A DNA stretch of 64,000 bases from NCBI RefSeq assembly GCF_003917135.1, contig NZ_RPDI01000006.1, positions 1 through 64,000 of the forward strand, in the 5' to 3' direction. The notes beneath the pieces were generated by a model. It saw nothing but the letters and a program-made list of their open reading frames with translations. It was not told the origin of the DNA and made no database searches. Of this stretch, positions 44,130 to 54,400 are shown in pieces. Numbering within the stretch: the stretch's first letter is position 1; every line of letters begins with the position of its first letter. Source of the stretch: Leucobacter chromiireducens (GTDB taxonomy: Bacteria > Actinomycetota > Actinomycetes > Actinomycetales > Microbacteriaceae). The position numbers and the translations under genes were made by a program.

Positions 44130-44966
44130 CTAGCGTTCCTCGACCCGCACCGACACTTCCACGCTGAATCCATCGGGATCCTGGCCGCGAACCGTTTGCC
44201 GAACCTCCATGCGGCCGAGCCGCAGCTCGATCCCACGCGCATCAAGCGCGTCGAAGAGCGCGATGATCGCGGGGTGCGTGGCCCCCTCCGGAAGCGCTTC
44301 CCCGTTCTCCGGCCGCCACGTCGCGACGAGTTCGGTGCGGGGTGGAAGTGTGCCAGCCTGGTCCCCGGGGAATGTCCACTCGTCACCGAGGGATTCGGGC
44401 ACTTCCCAGCAGCCCACGAGCGCGGCGCCACCGTTCTCGCCTGATCCCAATGTCGTCCAGAACTCACCGCTCACCGGGATTCCCGCGCCAGCGAGACGCT
44501 CGAAGAGCTCGCCGAAGACCGCGTTCGCATCATCGTCGGTGAGTCCGTCCAGATCGTCGCCAGGTGCGTGCAGTGCTCGCCCAACATAGTGCTGTTCTGG
44601 CTGCTGCCGCAGGGCAACGTCGACCGGCACCCGAAGTGCACGCAGCTCGCTCACCGCGGCTTCGTGCGCAAGATCCTCCCGCGCACGCTCCTCGAGCACA
44701 CTGACGCGGTGGGCCTCGAGCGCACCCAGTGCCCCGTCGGCTCCAGACGAGCTCGCGCCCAGCGCCTCAGCGATTTCCGGGAGCGGCACCCCGGCGGCCC
44801 GCATCGCACGAATCGTCGCGCCGGCGCGCACCTGCCCCTCGGCGTACCAGCGGTATCCGGACCGCTCGTCCACCACCTCGGGCACCAGCAACGCCTTCTC
44901 TCCGTAGTGGCGCAGCGCTTTCACGCTCAGTCCGGTAATCCCCGCGAAGTCTCCGATTTGCAGCAT
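44130..44966 (-). CDS. MerR family regulator with GyrI-like effector domain
   Basis: 278 residues. N-terminal MerR domain (MLQIGDFAGITGLSVKALRH, then EVVDERSGYRWYAEGQVRAG, about 1-45), linker helix, and a C-terminal GyrI-like/BmrR-type ligand domain from about 120 (DVALRQQPEQHYVGRALHAP to SVEVSVRVEER). BmrR relatives sense cationic lipophilic drugs. It has no ribosome site, but a MerR-type promoter with a 19-base spacer ends 6 bases before the ATG, so it probably controls itself. No exporter is adjacent. Confidence 0.87.
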   Translation of the reverse strand: MLQIGDFAGITGLSVKALRHYGEKALLVPEVVDERSGYRWYAEGQVRAGATIRAMRAAGVPLPEIAEALGASSSGADGALGALEAHRVSVLEERAREDLAHEAAVSELRALRVPVDVALRQQPEQHYVGRALHAPGDDLDGLTDDDANAVFGELFERLAGAGIPVSGEFWTTLGSGENGGAALVGCWEVPESLGDEWTFPGDQAGTLPPRTELVATWRPENGEALPEGATHPAIIALFDALDARGIELRLGRMEVRQTVRGQDPDGFSVEVSVRVEER

Positions 44967-44972
44967 GGTTCA

Positions 44973-45003
44973 AGCTTGCATGCTCCCCCTACGGGAGGGT
45001 CAA
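44973..45003 (-). promoter_or_regulatory. MerR-type autoregulatory promoter
   Basis: On the minus strand: -35 TTGACC (45003-44998), 19-base spacer containing CTCCC-GTAG-GGGAG as dyad, -10 CAAGCT (44978-44973), then 6 bases to the ATG at 44966. Same layout as the promoter at 24179-24209. The -35 lies inside the last codons or stop region of the upstream gene. Confidence 0.72.
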
Positions 45004-45474
45004 GGACAGGCTCTCCGCAGGCTCCTCGGCGATCCCGTCGACGATGATGTGCAAGTTCGATGCGCCGAGGGACACCACGTGTTCACCAGGCACCAACGTA
45101 TCGAGTGTGGCGAGGAAGTCCTGGATCGTGCGTGTGTCGTCAGCGTCGGACACCTCGAGCACAATGGATCCCACCACCGTGTTCACCGGCACGGTGACGT
45201 AGGGATACCCGTTGTGATCCTCGACGTCCAGATTCGTTGTATAGTCCACGCCGAGTACCGTCACGGTGCGTACGTCCGTCTCGGGCCACAGCGACCAGGT
45301 CACCGCGCCGATCGCAATCGCCGCGGTGACGCCGACGCCAAGCCAGACGGCACGGCGCCGAGGGCGACCGCTACGCGCAGGGGCCGCACCGGGTGCTTCC
45401 CCAGCCACCCGTGGCGCCCCTCCTTCGGGAATCTGTGCCGCGTCGTCATGCTCGGATGCTCCATGCTTCGCCAC
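44989..45474 (-). CDS. Membrane-anchored hypothetical protein
   Basis: 161 residues, not recognised. Cytoplasmic basic N-terminus (SGRPRRRAVW), one transmembrane helix (about 45-63, LGVGVTAAIAIGAVTWSLW), and an extracellular part of some 95 residues starting ETDVRTVTVLGVDYTTNLDV with beta-strand character and no Cys. The GTG at 45474 is preferred (GGAGG 9 bases upstream); a GTG at 45495 overlaps the giant gene's stop by one base. Directly downstream of the giant surface-protein gene and likely cotranscribed; a partner role at the membrane is conceivable but unproven. Confidence 0.62.
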   Translation of the reverse strand: MAKHGASEHDDAAQIPEGGAPRVAGEAPGAAPARSGRPRRRAVWLGVGVTAAIAIGAVTWSLWPETDVRTVTVLGVDYTTNLDVEDHNGYPYVTVPVNTVVGSIVLEVSDADDTRTIQDFLATLDTLVPGEHVVSLGASNLHIIVDGIAEEPAESLSLTLP

Positions 45475-45494
45475 TCGGGTGCCCTCCGCTCCCA

Positions 45495-48400
45495 CTACTC
45501 TCGTTCCTGCTTCGCTCGCTGCCGACGCACACCGAACAGTACCGCGCCCGATGCGAGCAGCAGCACACCGAGGGCCGCGCCGATGCCGAGCCCTGCTCCG
45601 GTGACCGCGAGGTCACCGATCACGGGAACGCCGGGCTTCGGCCCAACGGGCACGGGCACCCGCGCGAACGGGTAGCTCAGCGTCAGATCCTCCCGCACAC
45701 TCGTCACATCAATCCGAGCCGGTGAGGGATCGAGGTCGTCCGCGAGTGACGCAGCAGCCTCGGCTTCCTCAGGTTGTTCAGGGTCTGCGCGCTCCAGCTC
45801 CACGATCTGCGCCTCCAGGGAAACGGCTCGCGTTCCTTCGAGCTCGGCAGTGAGACTGCCGAGGCTCAGACGGAAGGCCTGGGGCACCTCAACCGTCGTG
45901 CGGTACGCGCGGGGCAGCAAGTAGCCGGGAGCTGCCGCGTCGTACTCCGTCGGCAGCACCGCGAACGCGTAGCGCCCCGCAGCATCAGTGCGCTGCGTCG
46001 AGTGACCGTTCGCGTCGCTCGCGATCCGCCACTCCCCGTCGACGCGCTCCCACAGCGTCACCTCACGGTCGACGAGCGGCTCCTCACCAGGCTGCTGCTC
46101 GCCGTCCTCGTCAGCGTCGTCCCACACGGTTCCACCAATGGCCGCGAGGCTCGGGTGGGTCTTCACCCCGATGTCCATCCGCACATCGTCGCGGACGGAG
46201 GCGAGGTCAATCACCCCATCCACGTCGTCCGCGATCGCGAAGTTCAGGGACGCTCCTCGGTGCGACACGAGTTCAGGCGCCTCCAGCAGCGCACTGATGT
46301 CGCTGTCGATCGCACGATCGTCGCCAGCGTTGAGGGGCGACCACAGCTGGTAGCCCGCGCGCTCGGTGGTGACACGGTACTCGCGCGGCGCGAGGAAGCC
46401 CGCGGCGCCCTCCTCGAAGTGAGTGGGCGCGACCCGGAAGCGGTACGCCCCCAGGGCGTCGGACATCGTCTCGCCAACGCCGTCGAGATCAGCGGTGCGG
46501 GCCCAGACACCGTCGACGCGCTCCCACAGGGTGACCATGTGGCCAGCGATTCCCGCCTCATCAGCGTCTTGAATCCCATCGTGGTTGGCGTCCTCCCACA
46601 TGCGGCCGCCGATGGTCACGTCGGTGTCGAACACAGTGAAGCCAGCGTCCGCGGTGAGCACATTGTGTGCGGTATCGAGGTCAAGCGGCGCGGACGCTGC
46701 CGCCTCAATGAGCATGATCGGCTCGGTGAGCACAGTGCTGAAGGGCCTCGGGATCGGAATCCCGTCGACGTCGCCACCTGGCTGGCGGAAGAACACGTTG
46801 TTCACCTCCACCAGCTGGAGATTCGCCGGCGCGTCGAGGCGCACGCGGTACTCCGCGGGCGCGCGGTAGTGCGGCGAGTCCTTGTCGAGATCGGCGACCT
46901 CGACCGCGAATGCGTAGTGCCCGTCCGCGTCCGTGATGACCGTGTGCCGCCCTTCGGCGTCCGTGTACGGCTCCCAGCGCCCGGTGTCCCGGTTCAGGAC
47001 GAAGGCTGCCGCCTCGATCCCGGGAATTCCCGGCTCGTCGGGATCCTGCACGCCGTCGGCATTCACGTCGTGGAAGACGGTGTCTCCGAGGATCCGGATC
47101 GAGTCGTGCGTGATCACGCCGCCGTCGATGCGGTCGGTCCCGGCCGCCGTCGTGTAGTCGGCGCGGCCGTTGCCGTCGGCCGACACGAGCGAGAACTCCT
47201 CGGAGATCACAGTGTGCGCGGGGTCCGCGATCGCGTGGCCGTAGCGCGCGCCGCCGCCTCCGAGCAGCTCGGCGAACGTCGAGTTCTTCGCGTCGTCGCC
47301 GCCGACCGCGAGCGGGGAGATCGTCTGGCGCGAACTGAGGGCGAACTCCACGACGTAGCGGTGGGGCTGGTCGACGCGCGCGCTCGTGGGATCCTCCTCG
47401 GCAACCGCCGCGGTGAACGCGTACCCACCGTCGGCGTCCGTCTCCGTCTCGGCGACGGGCACGAGCTCGCCGTCGATCACGCGGTTGAGCACCACGCGGA
47501 CGCCGCCCAGCCCGGGCTCGTCCGCTCCCTGCAGCCCATCGCGATCGCGGTCGTCCCAGATGAAGTCACCGATCTGCGCTTCGCGCTCGAGCGGCACGAG
47601 CCCCAGGTCGACATGCTCAGCAGGGACTCCCGTGCGGGTGTCGATGGGCAGCAGTTCGTCCTGGAGCGCGCCGAGCACGCGGGTCTCGGACACCGCGGTG
47701 AGCGTCGCGCCGCGGTCCGCCTGGGTGAAGTCGTTGTCGATGGCGGGATCGTCCCCGGCGCCGAGCGCCGCAATGCCCTGCCAGAGCGGCACCTCCGTGA
47801 CCCGCACGCGGTACTCGTAGGGCACGAGCTGCACGCTGTCGATGATGTGCAGTTCCTCGAAGCGGTACGCCGAGACGCCCGCCTGCCGGATCGGCGCGTC
47901 GCTGTCGCGCGCCGCGGCCGGTTCGATCATGCGCCCCGCGGCGTCCTGCCGCGCGGTGACCCAGCCGGCCTCGGTGCGCACCTCGAGTGTGGCGGTGTAG
48001 CGTTCCTCTGCGGCAGCGACCTCGGCCGCGGTCTTCGTGCCGCTCGCGTCGGCGTCGAGGAACACCTCGCCCGAGAGCTCCGAGCGCGCGTGCGCCATGA
48101 GCCCGAGGTCGATCGTATTGTCCGTGATGCCGAACATGACGCCCGTCGCGTCGTCAACCTCCATGACGCTGATCAGGTGCTCACCGAGCGGCGCGCCGGA
48201 CTCGTGCATCGTCCCATTCGGGAAGAAGTCGGAGTCGGTCTCGCGCGTGCCGGTGGGCGACAGCCCGGGCGCGTGCGTCGGCGCGAACGTGTAACCGGTG
48301 ACAAGTTCTCGGACGACGACCTGGTACTTCGTCGGCAGTGCCTCCGCGCCGTCGGAGCGGACGCTCGGCACCTTCGTGAAGTAGTAGAAGCCATCCTCGT

Positions 48401-51400
48401 TCGACACCGTGCGCTGCGCGTAGTCGGTGCGCGTCCAGGCCCCGTCGATCTCGACGTACTGCTCGAGCTCGAGCTGCTGCCCGGCGATGCCCGGCTCCCC
48501 CGCGTCCTGGAGACCGTTCCGGTTGCGGTCGTCCCACACCCGGTTGCCGATCACGCCGTACGTCGTCTTGTCGTAGAAGCCGATGCTCACGCTCTCGCGC
48601 GGCGCGAAGTCGGAGGCGAAGAGACCCTCGAGATCAAAGTTCAGCGGGTTCGTCTTCACGATCCGCGTGCCCTTCTCGTTCAGGCCGTCGTTGTCGTTCG
48701 CCTCGGCGAACGGGTCGCTGTGGTGGAGGAACGGGGAGACGAGCCGCTCCGAGTTGAACTCGCCGTTCTCGTCGGTAATCTCCAGATAGTACTGGCGGTC
48801 GACCGGCAGCAGCGTGAAGCGGTAGGCGCCCTGGGCATCGGTTACGGCGACCATCGGGCGGCCGTGGGGGTCGCGCACGGTCTCGCCGCTCAGGTGCTTC
48901 AGCGTGACGTGGTAGCCGGGGATGCCCGGCTCGTTCGGCCCCGCCTGGTAGCCGTCGAGCGTGTCGATGTCCTCGGCGAACACCGTGCCGCCGAACTCGA
49001 TCGTCTGCGCGACGCCGAGGTCGAAGCTCATGCGCTGCGCGTCGTCCGTTGCCGAGTCGACGGTCGCCGCCTCGGTGATGGCGACGAGCGCGGCGTCGTC
49101 GACCGAGGCGGGGATGTCGAGCGGCTCGCCCGGAGCGAAGCTCTCCACGCCGGCGCGCTCGAACACGGTGCGCGTGGTGGTCGAGAACGCGTCGTACTCG
49201 CGCGGGAACTCGAACAGCACCCGGTAGTCGCCCGGGCGGATGTTCGAGAAGGTGTAGTACCCCGCGTTGCCCGCGATGTCCGACTCGGTGACGGTCACGA
49301 GCGGCCCCTCGGAGGGGATGGGTCGCTGGAACACCTCGTCGAGCACCGACGTGCCGGTGGCCTCGTCGACGACCTCCCACGCGCCCGAGACCTCGTGGAT
49401 CGGGTTGCCGAGCGCATCGACGTTGTACCCCGCTGGTGTCAGGAGCGTGACGCGCACACCGTTGATGCCGGGATCGTCGATCTCGCCGTCGAAGTCGAGG
49501 TCGCGCGTCGGCTGCAGGTGCGTGCGGCCGTTGCCGTCGCGCACCGCGTCGCCCTCGTCCTGCTCGCCGTTGTAGTTCACGTCGTTCCAGACGTAGTTCC
49601 CGAGGTAGACCCCATCACGCTTCTCCGTCGCGTAGACGCCCGCGTTGTTCGACTCCTGCGGGATGAAGCGGCTCACCCGCTGCGTCGCCATGAACGAGTT
49701 CCACAGGGACGCGTCGGCCTTGCGCTCGGCCCCGTCGAACTGCTCGAGGTAGACGGGCGCATTGAGCGGAGACTGCATCGTGTACGTGAGCTTCAGCTTG
49801 TTCTGCCCGGGCAGCTGCTCGGTCGCGCTGGTGAAGAGCACGAGGATCGACTGCGCGCGGTGCAGCAGCTCCGGGCGGTCCGCGAGCTCTGCGAGCGGCA
49901 CGAAGTGCCGATCACGCACCGCGGACGGAGCCCCCGGCAGGCCGAGCGCGTCGTAGAACGACTCGCTCGCGGCCTCGGCGTGGGGCACCGGTTCGGTCTC
50001 CACGATCTCGCCAGCCTGCTTCGTGAAGGGCCCGACGAACACGGTGTACTCGTTCGGCCGGTACGTCTTCTTGTCGGCGCCCTCGCGCTCCAGCTTCACG
50101 CTGTCGGGGCGGAGCCAGGCCGAGTACTGCGATCCGCGCGGGATCGTGGCGTTGGTGATCGAGGTGTCGCCCGCGGCTGGCAGCACGTCGTAGATGATCG
50201 GGTACGGGTAGGGCCGGTCACCCGCCTCCTTCGAGTTGTCGACCGACACCTCGAAGGTGAAGTCGCCGCCCTGGCGCACAGGAGTCTGCTCGGGTGCGAC
50301 GCTGCCCGCGCGGTTGAGGTCGGAGTACGCCACTTTCCGCTTCCCGAAGTTGTCGTAGGTCTCGTACTGGAACAGCGACTTCTCCGAGAAGACCAGGCGG
50401 TCGTTCATCAGCTTGTTGTCGTTGAAGTCGTTGCCGTCGGTCGCGTAGCCGAGGCGGTTCGCGGCGTTCTGCTGCGAGTTCAGCGGGTGGAGCAGGCCGG
50501 TGTTGTTCGTCACCATGGCGCGGGACTTCAGGTCCTCCGCGTCGGCCCCCGGCGAGTAGGCGTCGACCGCGCCGATGAACTCGACGACGATCTTGTCACC
50601 CGGCATGACGCTGCCCTCGAACCACACCGACACGACGTTTCGGTCGAAGCCGGGCCAGGATCCGGTCGCGATCCGCGTGTGCGTGAGGTGGGACTCGGGG
50701 TCCGCCTCGCTGCCGTCGGCGCGCACGAGCTTCCACGTCCACAGGTTCGTGTCTTCGGCGGTGAGCGAGTAGCGCGAGCGGTGCGCGCTGTCGAGCGGGT
50801 GATCGGCGGTGATATCGGCCTGCGGCACGTAGGTGAACGCGCCGCCTGACTCCATCACGGTGGGGAGCTGGAACGTGACGAAGGGATTCACCAGGGTGTC
50901 CTCGGCGTACGTGTTGTCCTCGTCGCGCGACCACATCGAGCGGTCGGCGTTGATGAACTCGCCGCTGAACTTCAGGTGCGGGGACGACTTCGGCGCGATC
51001 GCCGTGATGTCGGACCAGCCGAAGCGCTGATCGCTCGGCTTCGTGGAGTCGCTGCGGTAGTAGAGCGAGTCGTACTTCACGTTGACCACGGGGCGCGACG
51101 GGGTCAGGTACGAGCGGGTCTCGCTCTGCGCGAGCTTCGACACCCGCGTCGAGACGTAGTTGCCCCAGAACTGGGCCGTGTCGTAGACGAACAGCGTCGA
51201 CTTCGCGTTGGACCCGATCCGCACGCCCAGCGAGATCGCGTGGTCCGTGACCGAGGCCGGGTAGGGCGAGGTGCTCCGGTTCGTCGGATCGGTGTCGAGC
51301 ACCGACTGCGTTCCCGGGGTCTCCGGGTCCGCGTCGATCGCGAGGCGCGTGCCCTGCGGCACGAGGGTCGTCTCGGGATCGAGCGCGCGCACCACGATCC

Positions 51401-54400
51401 GAATCTTCTGGAGGCCCCCCTGCGCTGCGGCCGGGATCTCGAAGCGCTCGTTGCGCAGGATCGGGGTGCCGCCCGGGTTGAGCAGCGTCCATGCCCCGGC
51501 CTCGTATCCGTCCTCGGCGAGCTCGTCGGAGACGTAGACGAAGGTCTTGAAGGCGTCGTCGATCTCGGTGCCCGCATCGGCGAGCCGGTCCACCGTGCGC
51601 TGCGGCAGCTCCCACGTGCCGGAGGTGACGTAGCGCGTGCTCGTGGTGATCGGCTGGTTACTGACCGAGACGGTGCTCTCGTTCGTGTCATCCGTCGGGA
51701 GGATGTTCTCGATGACAAGTTCGCGGAGCCCGGAGCCGGTGTTCTCGGCGTGGGTGATGAGGTACTCGATCGTGTCCGATGAATTGAAGTACGTGTCTCC
51801 CGAGAGCCCGTTCGAGTAGGCGATGCGTGGCCGGGTCGTGTTGACGCGCACCTCGGCGCGCGGCTTCAGGATCTCGATCTCCGCGGAGTCCGCGGCGTAG
51901 CGGCCGGCGAGGTCGCCATTGCTGTCGATGTCGATGCCGGTGCCACGGTCGCTCGTGTGCGTGTGGTACGCGATCGACGCGAGCGACTGGACGATGAAAT
52001 CGGCCGGGCGCTGCGCCCCCTGGCTCCCCTGCGGGATCAGCGTCGTGTCGTCCGTGATCAGGGAAACGTACGTGTCCATGACGAGTTCGTCGGCCGTCCA
52101 GACCGTGTCGTCGGAGACGACATTGTCCTCGTAGCCGTCGACCAACTGCAGCTCGGTGAGGAGCGTGAAGCGCTCGCCTGACTTCAGCTCGCCGCGCGTG
52201 CCGCGCTCCCCCGCTGGCGGCGTGACGACCCACTGGATCCGGTTGCGCGTCGCGTCGACCGCTGGCTCGGCCGGCGTCTTCCGCTCGACCGTGTAGCCGC
52301 GGGCCTCGAACGCGGCGCGGTCCAGCACCTCGTCGCCGACCGCGATGCGCACCTCGTCGGTTGCGGCTGCGAAGTTCGTGACGAACTGCGTTACCACGAA
52401 GCGCGCGTTGTGGACGTCGCCCGCGGTCTTCAGCCGCTCGTAGGGGTTCGTCTCGTCCTCCGGCGCGTTCGACACCTCCGTCGCGAGCCAGTACTTCCCC
52501 GCGGCATCGACCTGGATCAGCTCGGCGAGCGCGCCGTCAGCGAAGGAGGCAGCCTTCGTGGTGTTCGTGATCGACGGCTTCTTGAGGTTCAGGTCGCTGC
52601 TGCCGTATGCGCCGGTCGTCGCGGGCGCGCTCGCCCCGACGACTGATCCGGAAGTTCCCGCCCGCGTAAGCTCGCCGGCCCGCTCTGTCCAGCCCGTGCC
52701 GGTGTTGAGGGTGAGTTCGGTGTCCCCGCCGTACGGCTGCGTGGCGGCGATGAGGCGCTCGGTGATCTTCAGCGCACCCATGTTGCTGCTCCACGTGCTC
52801 GTCGAATCACGACGGATGCGGTCGTTCGCCGTGATGGCGAGGCCGTTGGAGGACTTCACATTGTTCGGGGCGGCCGAATTGCCCTGGTCTCGGGCGGCGA
52901 GTGACGGGGGCGCGCCGGTCGTGTAGCGCTCCGAGATGACGGGGGCGAAGACCGGCCGCTGCGTCCCAGCGAGCGTGAGCACGTGCTGGTAGCGGCTGTC
53001 GTCAGTGTCGGCTCCGAAGAGCGGCGTGTCGATCGTCATCACGCGCGGCGCGATCTCGAGCGCCTCGCCGTAGGCGATCTCGGTGTCCTGACCCGCGCGG
53101 GCGGTGAAGTGCAGCAGGAAACGCTTTCCGAGCTTGTCTTCGAGGAGTTCGACGCGTACCTCGAAGAACTCACGCAGATCCCGGGCAAGCTCTGAGGTGC
53201 CGATCCCGAGCGTCCGCGCTGACGCCGAGAACTTGACGCTCTGCTGCTCAGCGGGCTCGCCGTCGTAGCGAGCGACGGATCCGTCATCGAGGACGGGGGC
53301 AATGCCGTATGGCAGTGCGATCGTCACGGTCGGCTCGAACCAGGTCCCGCGCGCGCCACCGATGGTCTGGGGCGCGTTCTTCCAGATGTCGTCGTTGAAG
53401 TTTTCCCCCGAGTAGCGGTTGTACCCGCTGTTCACCCGGTTGTACTCGCCGAGCACTTCGAGCTGCTGGTTCTCGACCGTCGAGCGGATCGAGAACTCCT
53501 CGTACAGGTCGACGCTGAAGTCCTCGATCGTGGGGTCGATCCCCGCGGGGTACTCGGCCTTCGCCGCGCTGCTCCACACTCGGAGTGTCGGGCGGCGCAT
53601 GGCGATCTGGTCGCCCGTCACGATCGCGGGGCGGTCCCCATCGACGGAGGTCCCGGTGCCCTGCGCGTTCAGGCCGCGCACATACCGGCCCCACGGTTCC
53701 ACCGCGAAGTAGGAGGTGTACGAGCCGAAGTCGTATGCAAGGTCGTTGACGTTCAGGCCCTGCGCCATGCCGTCATTCGGGAAGCGCGCCGTGTTGTACA
53801 CGCCGATCGGGCGGCTGAAGCCGCCGTACTCCGCACCGTAGATCTCGAGGTATTCCTCGGGCGCGATCGTGCTGAGTGTGAACTGGTCGTGCCAGAGCGA
53901 GAGGCCCTTCGCGTTCGCGGGCACCTCGCCCGCGACGCGCACCCGGATCTCGACGCGCTGCGTCTGCAGGCTCTGGTCGGCGGCGGCCGAACCGAAGAGC
54001 CCGGTCACCTCGCCGGCGACCCGGACCCGGAGCACGTAGGGAATCCCATCGTCGCGGGTCCCTTCGGCGTAGGTGCCAGCCTCCTGCGACTGCGCGGGAG
54101 CGCGGTACCCCTGATCGTTGTCCGGGCTCTGGAGAATCTCGACTTCGCTCGCCAGCTCGGCGCCGCCGCCGCTCCGCGCGGTCACGCCGAGGAGCTGGCC
54201 CGACTCGTCGTACGGGCTGATCCCGAGCGGGAGGACCTCGGTGTACTCGAGCCCGCTGCCGATCGCGCGGTCTCCCAGGTTGGCCGCGTGGAGGCGCACC
54301 GTGAACTCCTCGTGCAGCTCCACGGCGTAGCTGTAGTCGTCCTCGACGTAGGGCGTATAGCCGAGACGGTGGCGCTCGTACGAATTGAGCGAGCCGTCGT

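Noticed and set aside
45774-50849. 1,691-codon open frame on the plus strand
   Set aside because: Lies fully antisense to the giant surface-protein gene; its Arg/Val/Gly/Asp-rich product has no domain and reflects the codon bias of the true gene.
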